22,097 bases of DNA, from positions 7,005-29,101 of the forward strand of contig MHDQ01000287.1 in the NCBI GenBank assembly GCA_001803565.1, read 5' to 3'. Source of the stretch: Nitrospinae bacterium RIFCSPLOWO2_12_FULL_45_22. Its GTDB lineage: Bacteria; 2-12-FULL-45-22. Of this stretch, positions 1-7,361 are shown piece by piece. A program made the position numbers and the translations under genes. The notes beneath the pieces are model-generated. The model did not search any database. It was not told the origin of the DNA and was given only the letters and a program-made list of their open reading frames with translations. The first letter of the stretch is position 1. Every line of letters begins with the position of its first letter.

Positions 1-35
1 GCAATAAAAGTATTTGTGTCAGCAATAACTTTCAT
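1..35 (-). CDS. PIN-domain protein, N-terminus only (cut by window edge)
   Basis: Reading the minus strand from an ATG at 35-33 gives MKVIADTNTFI before the sequence ends. The hydrophobic strand followed by D-T-N is the usual start of PIN-domain ribonucleases such as VapC toxins, where this Asp is the first metal ligand. The gene lies immediately beyond the attC hairpin, so it would be the first gene of the next cassette. No antitoxin gene is visible between the attC and this start; one could follow it outside the window. Only 11 codons are visible, so the family call rests on one motif. Confidence 0.5.
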   Translation of the reverse strand, partial: MKVIADTNTFI

Positions 36-71
36 ATGTACAATTGTGCTTTAGAATTTAATTTTTGTCAA

Positions 72-130
72 GCCGAACGGCTCGGATGAGGGGCGCGCGC
101 TTTTTGCGCGTCCCTCTCGAGCCGTTAGTT
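72..130 (-). repeat. attC recombination site of an integron cassette
   Basis: A 59-bp near-palindrome with attC architecture. The outer core-like heptamers are GTTAGTT (124-130) and GCCGAAC (72-78). Inside them AACGGCTCG pairs with CGAGCCGTT, then GAGGG with CCCTC and CGCGC with GCGCG, around a T-rich loop. Unpaired bases (GAT on one side, single T residues on the other) give the asymmetry expected of attC hairpins that are recombined as folded single strands. It begins 11 nt after the stop codon of the nuclease gene at 142-912, on the 3' side as in gene cassettes. A Rho-independent terminator is less likely because the core heptamers and asymmetric bulges fit attC and no U-tract follows. Confidence 0.75.
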
Positions 131-141
131 ATGTGTTCTTT

Positions 142-912
142 TCATTCCGTGATCGCCCCTCTCAAAATACTTTTGAATAAATCGCTCCATGTTAACCAGC
201 CCATATTGGCTGCAACGGTCTGAATAGGTGGAATATCTATTCCTTCAAGTGCTTTCCTCAGAGGACTTAAACTGTAGTTTCTTCCAAACTTATAGTAATT
301 GGATAGCCAAGCGCTTTTCCATTTATCATCAAATCCTTTTTGTACTGGTGCAAGCGCTTCAGATTTATTTTTTCTTTTAGTCAGTTTCTCAAGCGGTGCT
401 ATATCAAGAAAGATAAAAAAGAATTCCCTTGTGTCGTTCAAGGGAGAATCAAGACCGATTCGTAGTTTTCTGGCAATTTGATCATGTGGCTTAGTCGGTA
501 GCGACGCCATACTCATTGGGCTGTATAATTTTGCTTCAATGAATATCAATTTTCCCGGTAATTCTATGCTCGCATCTACTTCGGTTGATTCCTTTGTGGA
601 AGAACCGGTATATTGTTTGCCAATATAAATTTGGATTTCATTTTCTTTAAATTTGCCATCCTTGAACAAGAATTTGTTCTGTCCTTGGTACGCGTCCTCA
701 AATATTTCATCCAATACAGATACTTTCTTCTTTATAGGTAAGCTGTATAGCACATCGAAACAGGACCATGTTAATGCATCCTCGCTGTGAGAATTGAACC
801 CATTATTCCACTTGTGCTGCATTCCTTTATAGTCTTGTTTGAGAAAGGCTTCCAAAGCTTTTTCTCTGCCAGGCAAAATTACATGGTTACGTCGATAGTC
901 TTTATAGATCAT
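142..912 (-). CDS. PD-(D/E)XK-fold nuclease-like protein (cassette gene)
   Basis: 256 residues, unrecognised as a named family. Residues 111-128 read as a PD-(D/E)XK core: E111 and D113 in a strand, then the hydrophobic strand ending in E126-A-K128 (IFIEAK), followed by Q145 in the helix HDQIARKL. This arrangement is typical of restriction-enzyme-like nucleases. An N-terminal SEDALTW segment (43-49) could supply another acidic helix residue. No membrane segment or signal peptide is visible. The ATG at 912 has only a weak GGA upstream. The gene is divergent from the methyltransferase gene, and its stop lies 11 nt from an attC site. It could be a restriction enzyme, a nuclease of another defence system, or an extra component of the neighbouring restriction-modification pair. 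The fold is moderately sure; the target is unknown. Confidence 0.6.
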   Translation of the reverse strand: MIYKDYRRNHVILPGREKALEAFLKQDYKGMQHKWNNGFNSHSEDALTWSCFDVLYSLPIKKKVSVLDEIFEDAYQGQNKFLFKDGKFKENEIQIYIGKQYTGSSTKESTEVDASIELPGKLIFIEAKLYSPMSMASLPTKPHDQIARKLRIGLDSPLNDTREFFFIFLDIAPLEKLTKRKNKSEALAPVQKGFDDKWKSAWLSNYYKFGRNYSLSPLRKALEGIDIPPIQTVAANMGWLTWSDLFKSILRGAITE

Positions 913-979
913 TGGCTATTCCGCTTTTGCCGATAGCTTTGACGTAACCATCTTTCCCTAAAAAAGAGCAAGAAAAGGG

Positions 980-1008
980 TTGACTCATTTGGTAAACCCC
1001 AGTATATT
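980..1008 (+). promoter_or_regulatory. Promoter of the methyltransferase gene, leaderless arrangement
   Basis: TTGACT (980-985), a 17-bp spacer and TATATT (1003-1008) match the sigma-70 consensus well. The gene's best ATG is at 1016, seven bases after the -10 box, where transcription would be expected to begin. There is no Shine-Dalgarno sequence before that ATG, so the mRNA is probably leaderless. Confidence 0.65.
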
Positions 1009-1015
1009 ACCCATC

Positions 1016-2344
1016 ATGAAACGAACAAAGCATCCCATCATCGTCAACGAGGACCTGGACATGCACCAGTTTGGACAACACCTGAGGGCTATCCGTATTG
1101 GGTGCGGCTTGACCCAAGCCGCAGTCTCGAAACAACTGAATGTCTCTAAGGGATATATTTCCCGCCTTGAGGGAGGCAAGGCTCGCCCGTCGGAATCGGC
1201 GGTTCGGCGACTTGCCGAGGCATGTGGGACTGATCCTGGTTCTCTCCTGATCCTGGCAGGTTACTTGCCTGGAGACATCCGAGATATTTTCAGGCAATAC
1301 CCCACGAAAGCGCCAGCGGTCTTGCGAGAAACATTCCGGGACAATGGTTATGAGACGGAAGAAAGAACCGGAATTGCAGCGGCTGTCGCCGAACCACATG
1401 CGGTCTTTCAAGCAAATGAAGCAACCTACGATCTTGTCCAGGGAGATTGCTTCGAGTGGATGGAGCGCCATCAAGCCGATAGTATTCATGCCATTGTCAC
1501 GGATCCGCCCTACGGCTTAAAGGAATACACGGACATTGAGAAATCCAAACTCAGGCGCGGCCGTGGGGGCGTTTGGCGAATCCCTCCTGCTATTGGTGGA
1601 TGCGTCCGTCGTCCGCTGCCGAGGTTCACAGTTCTCAACAACGATGACAAACAAGAACTCGCAGAGTTTTTTCGGAAGTGGGGCGAGCGTGCATTTGCGG
1701 TTCTCGTTCCGGGGGGGCACGTGTTCATAGCCACCAACCCGCTTCTCTCTCAGTTGATTTACACAGCCCTCCTTGAAAGCGGATTCGAAAAGCGTGGCGA
1801 GATCATCCGCTTGGTTCAGACTCTTCGCGGCGGAGACCGTCCCAAGAATGCGCACGATGAGTTCAAAGACGTCACTGTCATGCCTCGATCCTGTTGGGAA
1901 CCATGGGGTCTCTTCAGAAAACCTTGCGAGGGTCGAGTCCAGGACAACCTCCGTAAGTGGAAGACGGGGGGGCTTCGTAGGGTTGGCTTGGATCAACCGT
2001 TCTGCGATGTTATTAGAAGCTCTCCGACGCGCTCCATTGAGCGCGAGATTGCTCCACATCCGTCCCTCAAACCACAGGGGTTTATGCGCGAGATAGTGCG
2101 TGCGGCATTGCCCCTTGGGGAAGGTATCGTCCTTGACCCATTCATGGGCGGAGGTTCGACCGTTGCTGCCGCATTGGCAGTCGGCTACACAAGCATTGGA
2201 ATCGAAAACGATCCACAGTTCTTCGCGATGGCAAAAGAGGCAATCCCGAGGCTGGCAGCTCTGGTGCCTAATGGGCAGCCCAAGGAGCGATCTTCCCGTA
2301 TTTCGAGGGGCACCGCAAGCACCCAGCCGACCCTGTTTGATTGA
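1016..2344 (+). CDS. XRE-type HTH / beta-class DNA methyltransferase fusion
   Basis: 442 residues from the ATG at 1016. The N-terminus (about 18-75) is an XRE/HTH_3 DNA-binding domain, with the core LTQAAVSKQLNVSKGYISRLEGG. The catalytic domain follows: DPPYG (163-167, motif IV) comes first and LDPFMGGGST (373-382, AdoMet-binding motif I) comes near the end. This IV-before-I order marks a beta-class amino-methyltransferase. DPPY favours N6-adenine, though N4-cytosine is not excluded. The region between, about 170-350, would hold target recognition. The partner nuclease lies tail-to-tail 23 bp downstream. The HTH domain could repress the gene's own promoter, as C proteins and some methyltransferases do; this is inference. 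A TTG at 980 would extend the protein by 12 residues but coincides with the -35 box, so I reject it. Base composition is visibly richer in G+C than the flanking cassettes. Confidence 0.88.
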   Translation: MKRTKHPIIVNEDLDMHQFGQHLRAIRIGCGLTQAAVSKQLNVSKGYISRLEGGKARPSESAVRRLAEACGTDPGSLLILAGYLPGDIRDIFRQYPTKAPAVLRETFRDNGYETEERTGIAAAVAEPHAVFQANEATYDLVQGDCFEWMERHQADSIHAIVTDPPYGLKEYTDIEKSKLRRGRGGVWRIPPAIGGCVRRPLPRFTVLNNDDKQELAEFFRKWGERAFAVLVPGGHVFIATNPLLSQLIYTALLESGFEKRGEIIRLVQTLRGGDRPKNAHDEFKDVTVMPRSCWEPWGLFRKPCEGRVQDNLRKWKTGGLRRVGLDQPFCDVIRSSPTRSIEREIAPHPSLKPQGFMREIVRAALPLGEGIVLDPFMGGGSTVAAALAVGYTSIGIENDPQFFAMAKEAIPRLAALVPNGQPKERSSRISRGTASTQPTLFD

Positions 2345-2367
2345 AGTCAGTATCATGATCTAGCGCT

Positions 2368-3015
2368 TCATGCTCTCGGGTTTGCTAGGATGTCTCGGTG
2401 CCGCCCTATCCCGACACCGGGAAGGCGGTAGAGAAAGTTGCTCCGAAGCTTCTCAACTCCTGTCGCCGTTATAGATGCAGTGGGCGTCCTTCGAGATGCA
2501 CCCTTCCGTCCTGAAAACGACCAATCCGTGCGCACGAGCTTGGCACACAGAATCTCAAGAAACGTCAGGGGAACAGTTTCACCATTATCCTGCTCCCCTA
2601 TCCCGTAGCGAAACACCATCAGCCAGCAGTCCTCTGGATTATGGCCCTGCCAACCTCCACGTTGAATGGACGATTTGACTTCTATTCCCTCGTCACCTTT
2701 CAAGACAAGATTCGAAGAGTAATGGCCTTTGGGGAGAAGGTCGGGATGGCCCCCGACCTTCATGTTGGCCTCCAGCGTTTGTGACGCGCGAGCAATATTC
2801 TTCACCAGGAACTCCGAGATTATACCTGAGAGTGAGTTCCCGAGCAGGAGTTCTTCGAGAGGTCGAAACCCACCCTGAATAAGGAAGTCGTTGAGACCGT
2901 GGAATAGCCTATATGTCTCTGCGACACCCTTCTCAACCTCGATAACCTGCAAACCATATGGTAACTGAACGCGACGATTGACGTATGTAATATCAAGCTG
3001 AGTAGGTCGTGTCAT
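2368..3015 (-). CDS. Type II-like restriction endonuclease, PD-(D/E)XK fold
   Basis: 215 residues. P91-D92 (GHPDLLP) and E112-V-K114 (GIEVKSS) form a PD-(D/E)XK catalytic core, which would cut DNA with Mg2+ as cofactor. The ATG at 3015 has an AAGGGAG Shine-Dalgarno about five bases upstream. The gene faces the HTH-methyltransferase tail-to-tail with 23 bp between the stops, as in many type II restriction-modification pairs. I therefore infer that it cuts the sequence protected by that enzyme. Similar G+C content in the two genes suggests they moved together. The recognition sequence cannot be read from the protein. I do not recognise the exact restriction-enzyme family. Confidence 0.7.
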   Translation of the reverse strand: MTRPTQLDITYVNRRVQLPYGLQVIEVEKGVAETYRLFHGLNDFLIQGGFRPLEELLLGNSLSGIISEFLVKNIARASQTLEANMKVGGHPDLLPKGHYSSNLVLKGDEGIEVKSSIQRGGWQGHNPEDCWLMVFRYGIGEQDNGETVPLTFLEILCAKLVRTDWSFSGRKGASRRTPTASITATGVEKLRSNFLYRLPGVGIGRHRDILANPRA

Positions 3016-3050
3016 GTCTGCTCCCTTATTCTGTCGCCGCGTTTTGGTCG

Positions 3051-3122
3051 GCTAAAGGTACGGCTAAGCGGTTGCAATGGAGCGTAGCGGAATTGCAATC
3101 CGACTTGATCCGATTGTTAGAA
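3051..3122 (-). repeat. attC-like site, partly degenerate
   Basis: Starts 5 nt after the stop of the HEAT-repeat fragment. Reading the minus strand, TTCTAAC (3122-3116) is the first core, then an arm with AATCGGATCAAG and TTGCAAT/ATTGCAA arms around a short loop, then CTTAGCC and CTTTAGC as degenerate second-core candidates. Arms pair through TTGCAAT, AAG/CTT, CGG/CCG and CTAA/TTAG with unpaired bases between, as attC sites do. The second core lacks the expected leading G, so this may be a decayed site. The 3' position after a minus-strand gene matches the attC at 72-130. Confidence 0.55.
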
Positions 3123-3127
3123 ACAAA

Positions 3128-4189
3128 TCATATATCAATTGGTTGCCAAATGAATTTATTCTTAAATTTTCCGGGTGCATATAAAAAACCGTCCAAAAAG
3201 CTTGTTACGTTATAATAGTACGTCTGGCTTTCAATATAAGAGTTCAAAATAGTCTCAAGTTGATTCCTGCCGAGGTCCCTCGAAAGTATTTGGGCTACTA
3301 ACAGACGAATCTTGTCATGTTCAGAATGTAATAATTTGGTTGCGAGAGGAATTCTATCCTCCCGCGACAGTAAATGAATCTGTTCAGCAGCTATTTCGGA
3401 AATATTTTTGTCTTTTCCGTAAACCAAATCTTGAATCACTTTCAACTGATTGCCACTAAGTTTAATGGCTACAATTACGGCCTTTCTCTGGGTGTAACCA
3501 TAAGTATCTTTAGCTAGATTGATGAGGCGTTCGATGTCTGTATGATCACCGTGTCTTTCAATTATTGAAATACAATCATCATTACCCCTCCCGTGCTTGA
3601 GATTCCCCATATACTGTCTTGCAAATTGAATATCAGCTTTATCATTTAACATTGACAGTCCTTTCAATGCCGCTTCTGTAAAAGAATCCTTAAGGAATTG
3701 TTCTATGCCTGGCTTATATTGCGCTAAAAGCAATGAAGCATTATCACCATATTCTGCCTTTAACTTGTCAATAGAATTCCTTTTGATATCTTCGAAGTTA
3801 TTATTCAAATCTGATCTAATTTTTTCTGCCATAGTTGAAAAGTGCAAGATTAACAAAGCTTCATAAGCCTCTTTGCCGTACCCAGAATAAAAATCAACCA
3901 TGTTTTCAAGTTCTTCTTGTGTCCGTCTCGAAAGAACCAACGGAATGATATCATCCTCTGTAACGTGAGGACTTGATAGACCTAGTAATGTCGGTCGCCC
4001 TTCTTTTGGCGTAGGAAATAGTTTAGAAATTTCACTGAGACTAAATTTTCTGCCGTTGTTAATTAACCAAATGAAGCCGATTTTTCTAACAAATGAATCA
4101 GTATCAGCGAGGATTTTTTCTGAAATATCAGCCGTCAATGCGCTTATTCTATCCGTAAAATAGCGATTGATTTTTGAGCAAGGATATTT
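3128..4189 (-). pseudogene. HEAT-repeat C-terminal fragment, probably of the DUF4062 gene split by an IS
   Basis: The frame is open from 4189 to the TGA at 3128; the first usable start is a TTG at 4138 without a convincing Shine-Dalgarno. Residues after 4138 contain helical repeats with HEAT character, such as the segments around DTDSFVRKIGFIWLINNG and HDKIRLLVAQILSRDL. No catalytic motif is seen. The upstream DUF4062 protein ends in the same kind of repeat. Removing the IS at its 9-bp flanking repeat joins the two in the same frame, making about 808 codons, with one TAA lying within the 9-bp repeat. I infer one former gene, encoding a sensor-like repeat protein with a DUF4062 effector head. 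An independent second gene remains possible. Its end abuts an attC-like site. Confidence 0.6.
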
Positions 4190-4193
4190 TTAG
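4185..4193 (+). repeat. 9-bp direct repeat flanking the IS, left copy
   Basis: TATTTTTAG here is repeated exactly at 5816-5824. The pair flanks a transposase-bearing segment of 1622 bp and may be the target-site duplication. IS1380-family duplications are usually shorter, so part of the match may be chance in AT-rich sequence. Confidence 0.5.
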
Positions 4194-4383
4194 TCCTGCT
4201 CTGAGCTTTTCTCTTACTCAGGTATTATTTTTATGTTAATTAACATTAATTACTGATTTGAAAGCCTCAATTATTATTAACCAGGCCAAATAGAGGCTAT
4301 TTCTAGGCGGACTTCCCCTCTGCCTTCTCGAAGAAGGCCAATGATTATGAGATAGCTCCCTTAGACTAGGTAAATATCCTGGG

Positions 4384-5694
4384 CTATCCAGGTCGACATA
4401 GGGCAGAGATGTTCTCACGAATCTCTCTAAAGAGGTTATATTTCTCTAGGCCTGCAGCAATCTTAAGGATAATACTTCTGCCATGCTTAACCACCCGGGC
4501 GGCGGTTTCAAACAGCCTCCAGCGAAGGGTGGCTACGGTATGATACATCCACTCTGGGGGACAGCACAGGCGTTTAAAACCAATCAACACATTGTAAGCA
4601 ATGCTGCCCAAGCGATACCATACCGCATTGGCATAGCTTTCCCCACAGGGCAGGGTCTCTAAGCCAAATCCGATCTTGGATTCTTTGATATAATTCTCTG
4701 CATTCCCCCGGCCATTATGCCACTCTAATACCTTCTCTGCATCCCATTTCTCGGGGAAGTTGCTAGCAACGGCATGATAACGCTCTTTGGGACCCTCTCC
4801 CCATAAACTTAACTGGAGTTCTCTCTCCTTTAGCACAATCAGGCGGAAGGCCTTCTTGGTATGCTCCATGCTGTGCACCGTCTCTGCTATCCAGGCGCCA
4901 TCCCTATCCTTCATGGGTTTCCAATCCTCAGCCGTGATAGCCTCTATGGCTTTTTTAACCGCACTATCCTGATCTGCCGTAATGGTATATTCTATCTGAT
5001 CCTCCTCGCAGTGATTTATAATCCCTGCCTGATAAGCAGCGCTGTCACTGCGGAATCTCTTAATCTTCTTGCCCTGAGGCATCCGCCTCTGGCATTCCTT
5101 CAGGGCCTCCAACAACCCCTTGGAAGGACTCTCATTGCCCTCCCGAAATTCCTCATAGATCTTTAGCCCGTTCTCTGCTAGATACCCCTCCAAAGGCATA
5201 TAGCCCTTAAAGCCCTTATAGGTCATCTGGGCCTCTCTCTTGTTGGCCTCAATAGCCGTGGCATCTAAGTCCAAAGTGTATTCACTAAAAGGCTCCCGCC
5301 TCATCACTTGATGACAGTGGGCTATCTGAACCCTCTCCAATCCCTTAAGCCCTTTTGCTCTCTTAGCAGGATTCCCCATCCGGCGCAACCAGTCCCCCGT
5401 AGCCGATACCGAAGGAATTTCATACTTCAAGACCTTCTTCAATCCCTTATCCCCCTCCAATATCCGCAAATCCTCTATACACCTACCCCCTCCTAGCTGC
5501 ATCAGGATTATGGGTTCGGCATAGACTACTGCCTTCCTGCCTCGCCCACTCCCAGGCTCGGGAAGCTCCCGCGCTAAAGCCCGGTGCAATCCAAGCCCAT
5601 GCAGGTATTCTCCTACCAGGGCTAATCCCGCCCTGGGAGTTAATACCTCATCTGTCATCTCTAGCTTGAATGGCAAAACGGTTTGTTGTGTCAT
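4384..5694 (-). CDS. IS1380-family DDE transposase
   Basis: 436 residues, apparently intact. The DDE triad can be placed at D144 (LDLDAT), D217 (RSDSAAYQAG) and E333 (in GNAENYIKESK); the last motif is characteristic of IS1380-type transposases. It catalyses cut-and-paste movement of the element. The ATG at 5694 follows an AAGGAGGG Shine-Dalgarno about 12 bases upstream. A strong promoter lies within the element at 5753-5781. The full length and intact motifs suggest recent insertion compared with the degraded integrase tail nearby. Confidence 0.9.
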   Translation of the reverse strand: MTQQTVLPFKLEMTDEVLTPRAGLALVGEYLHGLGLHRALARELPEPGSGRGRKAVVYAEPIILMQLGGGRCIEDLRILEGDKGLKKVLKYEIPSVSATGDWLRRMGNPAKRAKGLKGLERVQIAHCHQVMRREPFSEYTLDLDATAIEANKREAQMTYKGFKGYMPLEGYLAENGLKIYEEFREGNESPSKGLLEALKECQRRMPQGKKIKRFRSDSAAYQAGIINHCEEDQIEYTITADQDSAVKKAIEAITAEDWKPMKDRDGAWIAETVHSMEHTKKAFRLIVLKERELQLSLWGEGPKERYHAVASNFPEKWDAEKVLEWHNGRGNAENYIKESKIGFGLETLPCGESYANAVWYRLGSIAYNVLIGFKRLCCPPEWMYHTVATLRWRLFETAARVVKHGRSIILKIAAGLEKYNLFREIRENISALCRPG

Positions 5695-5752
5695 TTTCTT
5701 CTGAGCCCTCCTTGGTTTAGGGTTTCACCCGCATGGTGATGGTTTTTTAACC

Positions 5753-5781
5753 ATTATACCTGGCTGAAACCCTTATTCCAA
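5753..5781 (-). promoter_or_regulatory. Transposase promoter inside the IS
   Basis: On the minus strand TTGGAA (5781-5776), a 17-bp spacer and a perfect TATAAT (5758-5753) precede the transposase. A palindrome ATGGTT-TTTT-AACCAT just downstream, and inverted GGGTTTCA/TGAAACCC arms around it, could fold in the leader and limit transposase expression. Confidence 0.65.
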
Positions 5782-5815
5782 GGAGATTTTTCCATTTGAG
5801 GCTATTTTTAATCAC

Positions 5816-5824
5816 TATTTTTAG
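5816..5824 (+). repeat. 9-bp direct repeat flanking the IS, right copy
   Basis: Exact copy of 4185-4193. On the minus strand it contains the TAA stop (5823-5821) that ends the DUF4062 reading frame. The identical TAA also precedes the downstream fragment, so clean excision would leave one in-frame stop. Confidence 0.5.
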
Positions 5825-7188
5825 GTTCTATTAAGGTAATCTGCTGCATATTCCCTGACACGGGGCGCTGCCTCAAATATTGCTGAAACAATCAAATCAA
5901 CACTCACTTTGATGTCAAGGCTCTCCAGTGAGGCTTTATACACATTTGTTACTTCAGTTGACTTTTCTTTGAGAAGAATAAATGACTGTTCCGGTTCAAA
6001 TAAATATAACAAGTCTATGTAAGTAGCCATAGCAACATTTCTTATATTTTCATTTTCATGAGTAAGTAGTGGTTCTAAAAGGGCTAGAAATGTTTTTTCT
6101 TGACAGTATTTTATTAGACTAATTGCCGCGATAATGATGTCATCGTCATCGTCCTCCAGTAGATCACTCATTATTTCTAGTGGAGGAGTAGTATTGGAAT
6201 AATTCAAAGCCGCCAATGCACCTTTTCTGACTGCACCATTGCGATCATTTCGCGACAAGTAAAAAAGTATGTCTTCTATGTCGTTAACATCTTTACCAGA
6301 AAGCCAATACCATCCCGGTATAACACCAGAAAAATCACCAAAGTAGGTTCTCATTAGGAACGATTTTTCATTAAAGGATAAATTCCACTCATTTCTTTTT
6401 CGATATACTAAGTTAGTCTCATGTGTTCCGAAAAGTTCTCCTATATGTGATGAGGAAAAAAGGGCGCTGGCAGAAAGATAGGCACGAATACGTTCCCAGT
6501 AATCTATCTCTTCCTCATTACCATCTCCTAAACATTTTCCAATCTTAGTGAAAACGTCAATGAGTTCATCGTTCTTATTATCTCGATAATTCGCTTGTTC
6601 TAGTTTTGCATATGGAACAGCGTTGGAGGTAGGCGGCTCGGTTTCTAAATCGGAAGACGTTTTCTGGGAGCTATTATTAATATCTAACAAGTATGCACTT
6701 AGATCTTCAAAAGCTATATCCCTAAATGCACTTATGTCTTCAAATTCCTTAAATAAAAGCTCCTTGCCTTCTATAAGTTGCTTCTTGAAATGAATACATT
6801 TTTTTAGCTGTTCTCCTGGATCTTTGAATAGCTCTTCTTCAATTCGCTTGAAAAACATCCATATTTCTGGCTTGTCACCATTGATCCTCCTGCTACGAGC
6901 AATAGAAAATTCTTCTTCGAAGCCAGAACTATACTCACCGCTTTCCGTACCCCAGCGCTTCCATAGCATGCCAATAAATAAATCGCAATTTTCAACATCC
7001 TTGTTTATTAAGGTTTGCGGCCTAGAAAAGCCAGCTAGGGTATCTTCCCATCCCAATAGCTCTATTTGCCATCCAATGCGCTTTCCATATATTTTATTTA
7101 ATCTTTCAACTACATCTCTTAGAGTTTTTCTCTCGTCACTCAAATCACTGGGAGATGCGACAAAAACTGATAAAATCTTCCGTTCCAA
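5821..7188 (-). CDS. DUF4062-domain protein with HEAT-like repeats, 5' part of IS-split gene
   Basis: 455 residues. The first ~100 residues match DUF4062: VFVASPSDLSDER near the start and, around 68-95, CDLFIGMLWKRWGTESGE followed by an acidic helix. This domain occurs at the N-terminus of multidomain proteins with NACHT, TPR or HEAT regions and is suspected of defence or signalling roles; no reaction is established that I can cite. Residues about 300-455 are alpha-helical HEAT-like repeats with a DDDDD acidic stretch. The start is a TTG at 7188 preceded by AAGGA at eight bases. It is first after the integrase remnant and its promoter, and G+C is low. The stop falls exactly in the IS flanking repeat, so the protein is probably truncated from about 800 residues. 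Confidence 0.75.
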   Translation of the reverse strand: MERKILSVFVASPSDLSDERKTLRDVVERLNKIYGKRIGWQIELLGWEDTLAGFSRPQTLINKDVENCDLFIGMLWKRWGTESGEYSSGFEEEFSIARSRRINGDKPEIWMFFKRIEEELFKDPGEQLKKCIHFKKQLIEGKELLFKEFEDISAFRDIAFEDLSAYLLDINNSSQKTSSDLETEPPTSNAVPYAKLEQANYRDNKNDELIDVFTKIGKCLGDGNEEEIDYWERIRAYLSASALFSSSHIGELFGTHETNLVYRKRNEWNLSFNEKSFLMRTYFGDFSGVIPGWYWLSGKDVNDIEDILFYLSRNDRNGAVRKGALAALNYSNTTPPLEIMSDLLEDDDDDIIIAAISLIKYCQEKTFLALLEPLLTHENENIRNVAMATYIDLLYLFEPEQSFILLKEKSTEVTNVYKASLESLDIKVSVDLIVSAIFEAAPRVREYAADYLNRT

Positions 7189-7224
7189 GCTATTGGTCCT
7201 TTCTTTCTATTGAGCAATTCTATT

Positions 7225-7231
7225 TTCTAAC
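7225..7231 (-). other. Putative cassette boundary core (G^TTRRRY-like)
   Basis: The minus strand reads GTTAGAA here, about 40 nt before the DUF4062 start. This is the exact complement of the first core TTCTAAC of the attC-like site after the HEAT fragment. In integron cassettes the two ends of one cassette show just this complementarity. The motif is short and the region AT-rich, so chance is possible. Confidence 0.4.
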
Positions 7232-7245
7232 TACTAATTATATAG

Positions 7246-7279
7246 AAAAAAATTCTGCATTTTCCGGTAAAATGCAGAA
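7246..7279 (-). terminator. Hairpin plus U-tract in the leader of the DUF4062 gene
   Basis: An 11-bp perfect inverted repeat (7253-7263 with 7269-7279, TTCTGCATTTT and its complement) closes a five-base CCGGT loop. On the minus strand it is followed by seven T residues. It may terminate transcription from the integrase remnant, act as an attenuator between the promoter at 7331-7359 and the DUF4062 start, or belong to an attI-like region. Confidence 0.55.
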
Positions 7280-7330
7280 AAATTTCTGTTATAATCCAAA
7301 TATTATCGTTTTTTACAGAATTCTACCCTC

Positions 7331-7359
7331 ATTATAAAAACTAAAGAGCTATCTGACAA
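7331..7359 (-). promoter_or_regulatory. Cassette promoter with operator-like palindrome
   Basis: On the minus strand TTGTCA (7359-7354), a 17-bp spacer and a perfect TATAAT (7336-7331) form a strong sigma-70 promoter reading into the DUF4062 gene. A perfect palindrome TGACA-A-TGTCA (7354-7364) covers the -35 box and overlaps the integrase stop codon, so a repressor site is plausible. The predicted leader is about 135 nt. By position this would be the array's cassette promoter. Confidence 0.6.
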
Positions 7360-7361
7360 TG

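Larger units (their letters stand above)
4194..5815 (-). mobile_element. IS1380-family insertion sequence (ends approximate)
   Basis: A single transposase gene (4384-5694) lies in a 1622-bp segment bounded by the 9-bp repeats at 4185-4193 and 5816-5824. Within the ends, TGATTTGAAAGCCTCAA (4254-4270) matches, as an imperfect inverted repeat, the right-end sequence that reads TGATTAAAAATAGCCTCAA on the minus strand. The true left end could therefore lie near 4252 rather than 4194. The 240-bp non-coding 3' end holds no other gene. The element sits between the two halves of a DUF4062-HEAT gene. Confidence 0.7.

Noticed and set aside
913-979. An attC site between the nuclease gene and the methyltransferase gene
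   Set aside because: No paired cores or hairpin were found, only the methyltransferase promoter region.
980-1015. TTG start at 980 for the methyltransferase
   Set aside because: The TTG is part of the -35 box, and the ATG at 1016 fits both the promoter and the HTH-domain start.
1517-2356. Long minus-strand reading frame opposite the methyltransferase
   Set aside because: It is the shadow of the methyltransferase gene, with no domain signature or ribosome binding site.
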